From Candidatus Thalassarchaeaceae archaeon (GTDB lineage Archaea; Thermoplasmatota; Poseidoniia; Poseidoniales; Thalassarchaeaceae): DNA of 46,931 nt. The notes under the pieces were generated by a model. It had not been told where the DNA came from. It saw only the letters and a list, made by a program, of their open reading frames with translations, and did no database searches. The DNA lies in the NCBI GenBank assembly GCA_023700245.1, contig JAJPRE010000009.1:1-46931 (forward strand). The letters are read 5' to 3'. Shown piece by piece: positions 23,978-31,940 of this stretch (position 1 is the first letter of the stretch; each line of letters begins with the position of its first letter). The position numbers and the translations under genes were made by a program.

Positions 23978-25960
23978 ATGGTTAATGAGACTTCTGGATG
24001 GTTTGCTAGACTAGATAGTACATGTCAGGATAGAGAACAGCAAATTGGAATCTGGATTGAGGCTTGGGAAAAATCAGTAATAGATGATGTTCCGATTTCA
24101 ACTGGACTTCCTAATAATTGGCCGAGCCTCCCTGCAGGATTATTATCCGATCCGGGCATAGTATTAGACCAGTTAGTTTCTAGAAATGAAGCAGAAAAAG
24201 ATGGCAGGTCGGTAAAGGGAGTTACGATAATGCCTGCTAAATTTGCTGATATGATATTAGCAGATGAGTTTAAAAATACTAATAAAATAAAGAAAAGGCA
24301 ACCATTGGCAACGATTTCTCTTGATGCATTGCCTCCTGGATTTCGTGCATATGCTGAACAAATGAATGATGAGGTCAAGAAAGAGTCTGATATTTCATCA
24401 GAAACCTATGAGGTTAGTGATAATGAAACTAAAACTGGGATTCCCATTCCATTTGCAGATCCAGCTGTGGGTGCTGGAATATTCCCGGAAAGAATGTTTA
24501 GAATTCACTCTGAAAGGTGCGAAGATTTGAATCCAAAGCAACAAAAAGAAGACACTAAAAGGCTCCTAAATGGATTACAACTAATGGATTCATCTATGAT
24601 GTCCGTCAATATAACTAGAAAACGATTACTAATAGTGTTAATCAAACTTGGATTGGTTAGTCCCGGCATAGAAACTGACGGTCAAATAAGTAGATTAATG
24701 GCGAAAAATATTTTAGAAAAGAATGTTGTTTGTGATGATTTACTAAGAGGTGAGTGGCCGTGGAATGATGAACCAATATTATTAGTATCTAAGCCTCCAT
24801 GGGTTAGGATAAAGGATAAATTTCGTAATGAAGAAAATGGTAGTGAACTACGTAAAGAAATGTCTAATGAGTTAAAGATTATTTCTGGGAAAGATGGAGT
24901 TCTTCGATTTTCAGCCCTAAGAGGAAATGTCAACTTATATCGATTATATGTGGAACGTGCACTCCAAATAGCAAAAAAAGATGGTAAGGTAACAATGGTT
25001 GTGCCTGATTCCTTACTCAGAGAAAAAAGTAGTATACCTCTGAGAAAGATACTTGTTTCTAAAAATCGTTGGGAATCTGCATGGTCATTTTCAGATAGTC
25101 AAAAAATCTTCCCAGGAATTTCTCAAGGGGTCCTAGTAATCGGAGTAATTGTTGGAGGAAGAACAGAAGTTTTGACTAGTTTTGGTCCACTAGAGTTGAG
25201 TGATCTGTCTAATAATGGACTAAGTTCTAAAGCTCCATTTTTAGAACTAGAAAGAGGTCCTTGGTCAACATGGACTGATGCATCATGGGCTGTTCCTAAA
25301 ATGCCCAGAGACACATATGAAAGAAACCTATCTTTGAAAGCAATTAATGATCTTGCTGATCAACCTAGGCTTTGTGAAGAAGATTGCTGGTTAAATCAAA
25401 GTGGAAAGAGTATCAGAGTAAGGGTTGGAGAAATTGATCAAAGTAATAATTTTAATATCATTAATTGGCAATTCGAAAATACAGGAGTACCATTGATTAG
25501 AAGTAATCATTTTAAATTGGACGGTAATAAAGTAATAATTGACCATCCTGCATTTGATGACGATTATGATCAAGAATCGATGCAAACACATCAATCAATG
25601 TGGGTTGGAGATGTTAAAAGTAATGAAATTCCTAGGATTGCATGTCAGGCTGTAGTCAATTCAAGTCTCAAGAGACGGTTATTATGGAGCGTTGTTCCTA
25701 AAAATTGTGTACTTGGTAATTCTGTAAATTATTTACAAATTCCTAAAGAAACCTGTAACGTCCTCAAAGAAGAATTTGGATCCTTGTATGAAGGTTTGAA
25801 TACGATAGTAAATCATCTAAATTCGGAATCTTTGAATACATGGTCAAAAGTTTGGGCTGCAAATAATAATGTAAATAATTATGAAATTGCAGGTTTACCG
25901 TTTCCTACTCCAAAAATTGTTTCCTCTTTATCGTTTAAGGGCAATAAAAGAGATGTTTGA
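23978..25960 (+). CDS. Type-IIG-like N6-adenine DNA methylase homologue with altered catalytic motif
   Basis: 660 residues from ATG 23978; a TTG at 23918 would extend it to overlap the preceding stop. Methylase motifs can be followed: TIMPAKFADMIL (motif X-like, 83-94), FADPAVGAGIF (AdoMet motif I, 159-169), NGLQLMDSSMMSV (198-210), VCDDLL, LLVSKPPWVRI (motif IV, around 271-275), then NLYRLYVERALQIAKKDGKV and the FPGISQGVLVIG strand. The C-terminal third resembles type IIG target-recognition regions (LLWSVVPKNCVLGNSVNYL, LPFPTPK at the end). Motif IV normally reads (N/D)PP(Y/F/W); the base-flipping Asn is Lys here. No nuclease domain or restriction gene adjoins. It may bind DNA without methylating it, or methylate by a modified site. 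Confidence 0.72.
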   Translation: MVNETSGWFARLDSTCQDREQQIGIWIEAWEKSVIDDVPISTGLPNNWPSLPAGLLSDPGIVLDQLVSRNEAEKDGRSVKGVTIMPAKFADMILADEFKNTNKIKKRQPLATISLDALPPGFRAYAEQMNDEVKKESDISSETYEVSDNETKTGIPIPFADPAVGAGIFPERMFRIHSERCEDLNPKQQKEDTKRLLNGLQLMDSSMMSVNITRKRLLIVLIKLGLVSPGIETDGQISRLMAKNILEKNVVCDDLLRGEWPWNDEPILLVSKPPWVRIKDKFRNEENGSELRKEMSNELKIISGKDGVLRFSALRGNVNLYRLYVERALQIAKKDGKVTMVVPDSLLREKSSIPLRKILVSKNRWESAWSFSDSQKIFPGISQGVLVIGVIVGGRTEVLTSFGPLELSDLSNNGLSSKAPFLELERGPWSTWTDASWAVPKMPRDTYERNLSLKAINDLADQPRLCEEDCWLNQSGKSIRVRVGEIDQSNNFNIINWQFENTGVPLIRSNHFKLDGNKVIIDHPAFDDDYDQESMQTHQSMWVGDVKSNEIPRIACQAVVNSSLKRRLLWSVVPKNCVLGNSVNYLQIPKETCNVLKEEFGSLYEGLNTIVNHLNSESLNTWSKVWAANNNVNNYEIAGLPFPTPKIVSSLSFKGNKRDV

Positions 25961-26079
25961 TTTCCTAAGAACTGATTTTAAATTCCGGTCTGTGACAGTA
26001 ATTATAATATTTTAATGAAACTGATTAATACCTTTGCAGTATGTGCCCCTGTTGGTAGCGCCGTGGCTAAGCGACCATT

Positions 26080-26087
26080 GAGGTGAT
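26080..26087 (+). promoter_or_regulatory. Strong Shine-Dalgarno sequence preceding a non-AUG start
   Basis: GAGGTGAT matches eight bases of the archaeal anti-SD complement. Seven bases after GAGG comes ATA (26091-26093), in frame with the THEP1-like protein; ATT lies at 26088. No ATG, GTG or TTG occurs in frame between the upstream stop (26079) and the P-loop, so this SD decides the start. Confidence 0.6.
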
Positions 26088-26090
26088 ATT

Positions 26091-26675
26091 ATAGGAATAA
26101 ATCCAAAAATTGGAATAACTGGTTTGCCAAGATCTGGCAAGTCTGCCGTTCTCGAGAAAGTAATCAATATGATTATTGAAGAAAGAAAAAATGGTAATTC
26201 AGGAACAAGAAGTGGATTTTCAGCGGATAAAATGATTGGAGGAATAAAGACTGAGCCAATAATAGAAAATGGAGAAAGAGTCGGTTATGCATGTGTTAAT
26301 ATTCAAACAGGCGAAAAAGGAATAATGGCACATAGAAATATAGATTCAAGATTGAGGATTTTGGGATTCGGAATTGATCCTACGGAACTTGACAGAGTTG
26401 CTGTTCCCGCTATATTGGATAGCATAGGTAATTGTGAAATTTTAGTGATTGATGAAGTTGGTAAGTTTTCAGTTGAAAGTGAAGGTTTTGTCGCAGCAGT
26501 CAGAACGGCTCTAGAATATGATATGCCTACGTTATTGACATTACATAAAAAGAGCAGACACCCTTTACTCCAGGACATCAGAAGACGTGATGATGGTAGA
26601 ATTTTAGAAGTAACACCTGTAAATAGGGCTTTACTGCCATATAAAATTCATAAATTGATAAAAGAAATTTATTAA
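26091..26675 (+). CDS. THEP1-family nucleoside-triphosphatase with apparent ATA (or ATT) start
   Basis: About 194 residues. The N-terminal strand and P-loop KIGITGLPRSGKS, the Walker B region EILVIDEVGKFSVESEGF and the ending helix match THEP1 NTPases (COG1618 type), which hydrolyse NTPs and are structurally like small P-loop kinases; the cellular role is unknown. A start at TTG 26124 would remove the beta-1 strand and the first Gly of the P-loop. The frame is open back to 26082 with a near-perfect Shine-Dalgarno at 26080-26087, but contains no ATG/GTG/TTG. ATA at 26091 is best placed, one base from ATG. Either initiation is non-canonical, or a mutation or assembly error has changed the start. 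Confidence 0.8.
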   Translation: MGINPKIGITGLPRSGKSAVLEKVINMIIEERKNGNSGTRSGFSADKMIGGIKTEPIIENGERVGYACVNIQTGEKGIMAHRNIDSRLRILGFGIDPTELDRVAVPAILDSIGNCEILVIDEVGKFSVESEGFVAAVRTALEYDMPTLLTLHKKSRHPLLQDIRRRDDGRILEVTPVNRALLPYKIHKLIKEIY

Positions 26676-26716
26676 TACAGGGCAAGTTGATTGATTAGGA
26701 GCCCCCGGAGTAGATC

Positions 26717-27073
26717 ATGGGCTCTCCCGCTAGACGATTGGAAAGAGTTTTATTGGGGGCCATAATTCCTTTAGTTTTTTTAATTTCAATTACTTTTATT
26801 GATAACGATTTTGTTATAAAACAATGTGGAAATGGTATTTGTAATAATTATATTATTTCAATCATATTGATATTTTTAACTGTATTTTTGTGTTTAGTAT
26901 TATTAGTTTTAAAGTATTCAAATAAGTTAGATAATTGGTTTAGTAAAGAATTAGATATAGAAATGCGTGAAAGATTAAATTCGGAATATCATGAAACAGA
27001 TGTGGCTAATTTAGGCTCGTCATGGGCAAAAATGGAAATTGAACATCTTGAAAGTAAACACGGAGAGGAATAA
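26717..27073 (+). CDS. Small two-helix membrane protein
   Basis: 118 residues. Transmembrane helices lie at about 10-27 and 45-66, separated by a short loop with a Cys pair (KQCGNGICNN) that probably faces outward. The C-terminal 50 residues are charged and helical and end in EHLESKHGEE. The ATG at 26717 follows a purine-rich GGAG. It sits between the THEP1 gene and gcvH, all in the same direction with short gaps. No family is recognised. Confidence 0.65.
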   Translation: MGSPARRLERVLLGAIIPLVFLISITFIDNDFVIKQCGNGICNNYIISIILIFLTVFLCLVLLVLKYSNKLDNWFSKELDIEMRERLNSEYHETDVANLGSSWAKMEIEHLESKHGEE

Positions 27074-27129
27074 TGATGAGCGAAAACTTGACTTTCTCTA
27101 TGCCTTCCTCTAAATAGAGAGTGGGTGCG

Positions 27130-27513
27130 ATGAGTAACATACCAAGTGAATTGAAATATACTGCTGAACATGAATGGATTAGAATTGATGGTAATGAAAT
27201 CGTAGTTGGAATTACTGATTTTGCTCAGAATGCACTTACGGATGTAGTATGGGTAGAATTGCCTGAAATAGATACTCATTTTGATGCCATGGAATCTTAT
27301 GCTAGTGTGGAATCAGTAAAATCCGTTAGTGAAATATATGCTCCAATATCAGGCACTGTAACAGGAGTGAATGAATTACTAGAAGATGCGCCTGAAACCA
27401 TTAATACTGATCCATACGGTAACGGTTGGATTTGTAAGATGACAATTGATGATATGACTCAACTAGAAGGTTTACTGGATTGTAACACATATGAGGAATT
27501 GATTGGAGAATAG
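27130..27513 (+). CDS. gcvH: Glycine cleavage system H protein
   Basis: 127 residues from ATG 27130 (MSNIPSELKYTAEHEWI); an in-frame GTG at 27121 would add three residues. The lipoyl domain is complete: the lipoylated lysine is K64 in ESVKSVSEIYAP, preceded by GITDFAQNALTDVVWVELP and followed by the SGTVTGVNELL strand. The H protein carries the aminomethyl group between the P, T and L proteins. None of these is in this window, so the genes are dispersed. The stop is three bases before the RNase HI start, so the two are cotranscribed. Length is normal. Confidence 0.95.
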   Translation: MSNIPSELKYTAEHEWIRIDGNEIVVGITDFAQNALTDVVWVELPEIDTHFDAMESYASVESVKSVSEIYAPISGTVTGVNELLEDAPETINTDPYGNGWICKMTIDDMTQLEGLLDCNTYEELIGE

Positions 27514-27516
27514 GTT

Positions 27517-28053
27517 ATGGATTTTAATCCAATATATGTCTATGTTGATGGATCTTGTGAAGATAATAGAAATGTAACATCGGATACTTCAGCAGGATGG
27601 GGGTTTTGCGTTATAGATGGCGATAATGGATTAGGTAAAGGTCAAGGTAATTTAATTTATGAAGAAAGTGGTAAAGTAGAGACAAATTCAAAATTAAGAA
27701 ATTTTCTCGGGGCGGATGTTGGATCGAATAATACTGCAGAGTTGAGCGCTATTGCATATGCACTTAGGTGGTTATTATTGGATCACACAGATAGGCCAGC
27801 AATTATTAGAGGTGATTCTCAATATGCAATGAATATTGCAAAAGGAGTTTGGAAAGCTAAAGCTAATCGAAAGTTGGCCTTGAGAGTACAAAAATTATGG
27901 TCGGAGGTTGAGTCCATTAAAACGATAAAATGCGAACATGTTCGTGCCCATAGAGGCCATAGGTGGAATGAGAGGGCTGATCATTTGGCATTTAGAGTAA
28001 TGAAAGGTAATAACGCTTTACCCCTACAATTTTGGAAACCCGGGAATAGATAA
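27517..28053 (+). CDS. rnhA: Ribonuclease HI
   Basis: 178 residues. The RNase H fold has the catalytic acids D11 (YVDGSCED), E75 (NTAELSAIAYALRW), D100 (IRGDSQYAMN) and D155 (HRGHRWNERADHLA), plus the His-containing loop. It cleaves RNA in RNA/DNA hybrids, acting on primers and R-loops. The region between D11 and E75 is longer than in typical RNase HI (an insert with an acidic and Ser-rich loop). The gene follows gcvH by three bases and is adjacent to a convergent membrane protein gene. Confidence 0.92.
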   Translation: MDFNPIYVYVDGSCEDNRNVTSDTSAGWGFCVIDGDNGLGKGQGNLIYEESGKVETNSKLRNFLGADVGSNNTAELSAIAYALRWLLLDHTDRPAIIRGDSQYAMNIAKGVWKAKANRKLALRVQKLWSEVESIKTIKCEHVRAHRGHRWNERADHLAFRVMKGNNALPLQFWKPGNR

Positions 28054-28464
28054 TTAATTATCTCTTAAAGGACCAAGGCTCAACAATACATAAATTGCAT
28101 TTAGGACCATTAGCGTACCGATTAGTGCCAATATTAATCCAGTTGGATCTGGTAATTGAGGAATATTATTACCAGTTAATCCTGCTAAAATAATAGTAAA
28201 GATGCCCGTTAATAATTCATATTTTGCTGATTTAGACGGATATTGCCAGTTATCCATCCAAGGTATTAATCCATTATTCTTGAAGGTAAACCTGTACCAG
28301 GAGATATAAATAAAACAAATACCTGTTAAACCAAATATTCCAAGTGTAAATGATTTTGAATCCCATGGCCCCAAAAATGAAATTTTTAGTAGGCTCGCAT
28401 TCAATAAGAGTACTACTCCGAGAAATCCCCAGATTTTCCAATTTGGCGCATTGGCCTCGTCCAT
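28054..28464 (-). CDS. Four-helix membrane protein of unknown function
   Basis: 136 residues from ATG 28464 (MDEANAPNWK); a GTG at 28488 would add eight. Four transmembrane helices are visible, at about 11-28, 38-56, 82-97 and 105-125. There are short loops and a polar segment in the middle (YPSKSAKYELL). No catalytic or transport signature is seen. The gene ends one base after the RNase HI stop, on the opposite strand. Confidence 0.7.
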   Translation of the reverse strand: MDEANAPNWKIWGFLGVVLLLNASLLKISFLGPWDSKSFTLGIFGLTGICFIYISWYRFTFKNNGLIPWMDNWQYPSKSAKYELLTGIFTIILAGLTGNNIPQLPDPTGLILALIGTLMVLNAIYVLLSLGPLRDN

Positions 28465-28569
28465 GTCATTTCCGAGGATAATTATCACTTTAAAGCGCCG
28501 ATATAAGATGAGTTGATTCTGGCAATATTTCTTTACCTTATCACATTATTTATATGCTCTTAGTTTTCC

Positions 28570-28713
28570 TTAATTTTTACGAATCCAACCTTGGACTTCT
28601 GATTGGCATCCTCTTTTCTTATACTTTATTCTTTATTCCTCTTTGATATAGGAGCGACAATATTGTCCATTTTGACAGTGATAATTGATTTTCTCAGAAG
28701 TATATTGAGTCAA
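28570..28713 (-). pseudogene. Possible decayed small Cys-containing ORF with one in-frame stop
   Basis: The minus frame from TTG 28713 reads YHCQNGQYCRSYIKEE, then TAA at 28633-28635, and continues in the same frame as KKRGCQSEVQGWIRKN to a final stop at 28570. Three cysteines and a protein-like C-terminus on both sides of one stop suggest a small zinc- or disulphide-type protein that has acquired a nonsense codon. It could equally be chance in a 304-base gap. There is no ATG in the frame. Confidence 0.25.
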
Positions 28714-28768
28714 AATAAAAAATAATCCCGTAAAACTGTTTGAAGTACCTGTGGGTACACGGATTGGT

Positions 28769-29215
28769 ATGAAGTATGATTTGAGATGGCTAAAAACTAT
28801 TGATGATGATCATTTAGATTTAAGATATAGAGTATTGAGGATTGGATTACCCAAAGGTAGTGAATATTATCCCGGAGTAGATGATGATGCTAAAACAAGA
28901 TTTATTTGCGTATACAATGAAAAAAAAATAATAGGATGTGCGACGTTACAATTAGATGCTAAAGCAGGTTGTAAATATAGGATTAGAGGGATGGCAGTTG
29001 ATCCTGATTTTAGGAATAAAGGAATAGGTTCGGATATGGTGAAAAATCTACAAAATGAAGTTAGTAAAGAGAATACTGGTATCTGGTGTAATGCAAGAAT
29101 TAGAGCTGTATCAATGTATTCAAGATGTGGTTTTAAGATTGTATCAGATATTTTTGAAATATCCGGAATTGGGCCTCATTACGATATGGAGTGGCGACCT
29201 AAACTAAGTAAATAA
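28769..29215 (+). CDS. GNAT-family N-acetyltransferase
   Basis: 148 residues from ATG 28769 (MKYDLRWLK); a GTG at 28751 would add six. The N-terminal helix contains RYRVLRIGLP, then the beta strands CVYNEKKIIGCATLQL. Motif A, which binds acetyl-CoA pyrophosphate, is RGMAVDPDFRNKGIGSDMVKNL, shown here by its core FRNKGIGS. The C-terminal strand and ARIRAVSMYSRCGF (motif B) complete the fold. It transfers an acetyl group to an amine; the acceptor is unknown. It is followed by the minus-strand tRNA-Cys gene. Confidence 0.88.
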   Translation: MKYDLRWLKTIDDDHLDLRYRVLRIGLPKGSEYYPGVDDDAKTRFICVYNEKKIIGCATLQLDAKAGCKYRIRGMAVDPDFRNKGIGSDMVKNLQNEVSKENTGIWCNARIRAVSMYSRCGFKIVSDIFEISGIGPHYDMEWRPKLSK

Positions 29216-29227
29216 AAAAATAATTTT

Positions 29228-29301
29228 TGGAGCACGGACCGGGATTTGCACCCAGGTCCAGGGATCTGCAATCCCTTGCATAGCTACTCTGCCATCCGTG
29301 C
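29228..29301 (-). tRNA. tRNA-Cys (anticodon GCA) with unusual elbow
   Basis: Acceptor GCACGGA pairs with UCCGUGC, the discriminator is U (typical of tRNA-Cys), and CCA is encoded. Anticodon loop UUGCAGA gives GCA. The T-loop reads UGCAAAU instead of UUCAAAU, so position 55 is G. The D-loop (AGUAGCUA) has A-G in place of the conserved G18-G19 pair. Confidence 0.9.
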
Positions 29302-29399
29302 TTATGCGGAGCGAGTGGAGCGCTCTCTTTGAATATTGTTCGTCCGTAATTTAATTTTCCTTGCATACTATCATGTAGGTTAAACACTCGGACGTCTAT

Positions 29400-30533
29400 G
29401 TGCCGAGAGTATCCGAGAGGTATGATGGACTCGGAGTAGGGTTTGCACCTTATCTTCAACCACCTGCAGAAGGTGTGATTAGATGGACTGTGGGCGAACC
29501 GGGATTTGATACCCCTGATAGAGTAATAGAAACTGCAATTAAAGGTTTGAGAGAAGGTAAAACAAAGTACACAAGAGGTGCAGGATCTTTAGACTTGTGT
29601 AAAGAAGTTGCAAACTACCTTGATGATAAACACAATTTAAGATATCCTCCTGAAGATATAATTATAACTCCCGGTGCAAAACAAGGTTTGCTTTATTCTT
29701 TTTTGATTACAACTATGCCTGGAGATGAAGCAATATTGCTTGCTCCTTCTTGGGCATCATATGAACCAATGCTAAAATTTATTGGGGCTATACCTGTCCA
29801 TGTGCCAGTTAGAAAGGATAATTTTCATCCTGATATGGATGCAATTAGAAATTCAATAACTGATAAAACTAAGATGATTTTGTTAAACTCTCCATGCAAT
29901 CCAACTGGAGCAGTATTTACGCCTTCGGAAATACAAGAGATTGTCGATATTGCTAAAGAATATGATCTTTGGATTGTATCCGATGAAATATATGCAAGGT
30001 TAGTTTGGGTAGATTATCCTCATATTTCACCTGCTGCCTTACCTGGAGGAATGGAACGTACGATTGTAGTTAACGGCTGGTCAAAGTCTTGGGCCATGAC
30101 TGGAATGCGACTTGGTTTTCTAGCAGGTCCAAAAGAAGCAATGAAGGCCGCAGCAAAAAGTCAAGCAAATTCTGCATCTCATGTTCCAACATTCCTAATG
30201 GATGCAGCAAAAATAGCATTAAAGTGTGATAATGAAGTTGACGAGTTTAATCAAGAATATTTGAAAAGGAGGAAGCTTATGGTTGAGGGACTTTCAGAAA
30301 TACCTGGATTGAGAATTACTGAGCCAGAAGGTGCTTTCTATGTTTTCATTGATGTTACTGGAACCGGGATGAGTGATGTTGAATTCGCAGATGGTGCGCT
30401 GGAAGCCGGAGTACAATTAATTCCAGCATCCTTAATTGCAGGAGGAGAAGGTTTTGTTAGAGTTTCATATGCTTCGGATGAAGATGTCATTACAGAAGGA
30501 TTGCTAAGATTAAAAAATTGGTTAATTAAATAA
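29400..30533 (+). CDS. Class I/II pyridoxal-phosphate aminotransferase (AspC-like)
   Basis: 377 residues. The fold-type I signatures are TVGEPGFDTP at the N-terminus, KYTRGAGSLDL, the cofactor-binding NSPCNPTGAVF, WIVSDEIYARLV (D195, Y198) and the Schiff-base lysine K229 in NGWSKSWAMTGMRLG. This is the aspartate/aromatic aminotransferase group (subfamily Igamma-like), transferring amino groups to 2-oxoglutarate. The exact substrate cannot be read from sequence. It starts at GTG 29400 (MPRVSERYDG); no ATG is suitable. A tRNA-Cys gene lies upstream on the opposite strand, and the speD-like gene follows 45 bases downstream. Confidence 0.9.
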   Translation: MPRVSERYDGLGVGFAPYLQPPAEGVIRWTVGEPGFDTPDRVIETAIKGLREGKTKYTRGAGSLDLCKEVANYLDDKHNLRYPPEDIIITPGAKQGLLYSFLITTMPGDEAILLAPSWASYEPMLKFIGAIPVHVPVRKDNFHPDMDAIRNSITDKTKMILLNSPCNPTGAVFTPSEIQEIVDIAKEYDLWIVSDEIYARLVWVDYPHISPAALPGGMERTIVVNGWSKSWAMTGMRLGFLAGPKEAMKAAAKSQANSASHVPTFLMDAAKIALKCDNEVDEFNQEYLKRRKLMVEGLSEIPGLRITEPEGAFYVFIDVTGTGMSDVEFADGALEAGVQLIPASLIAGGEGFVRVSYASDEDVITEGLLRLKNWLIK

Positions 30534-30546
30534 AAATAATTTGTTA

Positions 30547-30560
30547 TTTTTATAAATATA
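30547..30560 (+). promoter_or_regulatory. Candidate TATA box for a leaderless speD-like transcript
   Basis: TTTTTATAAATATA lies with its centre about 26 bases upstream of the ATG at 30579. This is the usual archaeal TATA-to-start distance, so transcription would start at or near the ATG, which lacks a Shine-Dalgarno. Confidence 0.45.
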
Positions 30561-30578
30561 CTATCTAAAATTATATTT

Positions 30579-30992
30579 ATGATAGATTATGGGTTAATCA
30601 ATATGAACACGAATGGAAGTAGGGGGGTTCACATTTTTTTAGATTATATTAATTATAATCCACCTGCTCAAGAAGATGGTAAATGGATGTTAAAAATCCT
30701 TAGAAATTGTATAAAAAAAGCCGGAGTAAAGGAAGTTCACGCCCACGTTGTTGAATTTGATGGAACAGATAGTCCACCAGGATTTGCAGCTGTTGTATTA
30801 GTGGATGAAAGTCACGTTACTGCACATTGTTATTCGGAAATTGGTATCCTAGCAATAGATGTCTTTACATGTGGAAAAAATGATCCCCAAATAATTGTAG
30901 ATGAATTAAAAATTATTCTTTCAAAGTCTATTGATAATTTGAATTTGGTAAGAGAGGAATCTGTAAAAAGATTTTTACTAAAGGGTGATTAA
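30579..30992 (+). CDS. speD: S-adenosylmethionine decarboxylase-like pyruvoyl enzyme
   Basis: 137 residues, the size of the archaeal/bacterial class. The self-processing site is E77-S78 in VDESHVTAHCYSEIG, with the proton donor His at 83 (+5) and the catalytic Cys at 98 in FTCG (+20), the spacing of known AdoMet decarboxylases. Ser78 would become the pyruvoyl group. The usual HTWPE loop reads HCYSE here, so substrate may differ. Some archaeal SpeD homologues are arginine decarboxylases, for example in Sulfolobus. The start could also be ATG 30603. The stop abuts the start of the DHS-like gene, and the two are clearly cotranscribed. Confidence 0.87.
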   Translation: MIDYGLINMNTNGSRGVHIFLDYINYNPPAQEDGKWMLKILRNCIKKAGVKEVHAHVVEFDGTDSPPGFAAVVLVDESHVTAHCYSEIGILAIDVFTCGKNDPQIIVDELKIILSKSIDNLNLVREESVKRFLLKGD

Positions 30993-31940
30993 ATGTCAAT
31001 AAGAAAGTTCATTGAGGAAAATTATAGGCATTTTAATGCTGGAGTATTAGCAGAATGTTCTGATTCTCTAAGAAAATTCATTGATAATAAAGGAAGGATG
31101 ATGATTACTTTGGCTGGTGCCATGTCTACTGCTGAAATAGGAAGGACCTTGGCGCCTGTAATCAGATCTCAAAAAATTCACGCTGTTTGCTGTACAGGTG
31201 CCAATTTAGAAGAAGATTTGTTTAATTTAGTTGCACATTCAAGTTATGAGAAAATTCCTAATTGGAGAGAGATGACGGCGGAAAATGATGCTGCACTCAG
31301 AGATAGAGGAATGAATCGGGTTACGGACGTTGCGATACCCGAAGAAGAGGCCGTTAGAAAAATTGAGAAATTACTATTGCCTTTATGGAAAAATGCAGAA
31401 GCGGCTGGTGACAAAAGATTTCCGCATGAATATCTGTATGACATCTTATTGCATAGCGATATAGAATTTGATGCAGATCCAAAAAATTCATGGTTATTGG
31501 CTGCAGCAGATGCCAATCTACCGATATTTGTCCCTGGTTGGGAAGATTCAACATTGGGGAATATACTTGCTGCGAGAGTTTTAGATTGTACATTAAAGAG
31601 TTCGGATATAGTAAAGGGGGGCTTGTATGCTATGCAGGAACTTGCAGATTGGTATAGGGAAGATGATTCTCCAACTGGAATATTACAAGTTGGAGGAGGT
31701 ATTGCTGGAGATTTTGCAATTTGTGTTGTGCCAATGTTAGAACAAGATGTGGGGATAAAAGTAAGTCGTTGGAAATGGTTTGCACAAATTAGCGAGTCTA
31801 AATCATCATATGGAGGCTATTCTGGAGCGCCCCCTACTGAAAAGATAAGTTGGGGAAAATTAGACGTCGATACTCCAAGATTTATGATAGAATCAGATGC
31901 TACCATTGTTTTACCATTACTATTAAAATCACTAGAATAG
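30993..31940 (+). CDS. Deoxyhypusine synthase-like protein
   Basis: 315 residues. The fold is shown by LAGAMSTAEIGRTLAP, CTGANLEEDLFNLVAH, PIFVPGWEDSTLGNILAA, the GGGIAGDFAICVV strand, and the SGAPPTEKISWGKL loop carrying the lysine that forms the enzyme-aminobutyl intermediate in deoxyhypusine synthase. The wording of these motifs, particularly PGWEDSTLGN, is that of bacterial DHS-like enzymes rather than classical archaeal DHS. So it may modify aIF5A, or make homospermidine from spermidine and putrescine. It directly follows the speD gene. Its 3' end overlaps the convergent enolase gene by 9 bases. Confidence 0.88.
   Translation: MSIRKFIEENYRHFNAGVLAECSDSLRKFIDNKGRMMITLAGAMSTAEIGRTLAPVIRSQKIHAVCCTGANLEEDLFNLVAHSSYEKIPNWREMTAENDAALRDRGMNRVTDVAIPEEEAVRKIEKLLLPLWKNAEAAGDKRFPHEYLYDILLHSDIEFDADPKNSWLLAAADANLPIFVPGWEDSTLGNILAARVLDCTLKSSDIVKGGLYAMQELADWYREDDSPTGILQVGGGIAGDFAICVVPMLEQDVGIKVSRWKWFAQISESKSSYGGYSGAPPTEKISWGKLDVDTPRFMIESDATIVLPLLLKSLE

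Noticed and set aside
23978-25960. Complete restriction-modification system
   Set aside because: No endonuclease domain or gene is adjacent, and the catalytic motif is changed.
26124-26675. TTG start for the THEP1-like gene
   Set aside because: It deletes the first beta strand and the first Gly of the P-loop, and the Shine-Dalgarno lies 37 bases upstream.
28465-28768. Structured RNA (SRP, RNase P) in the gap
   Set aside because: The region is short, T-rich and shows no long helices or conserved motifs of these RNAs.
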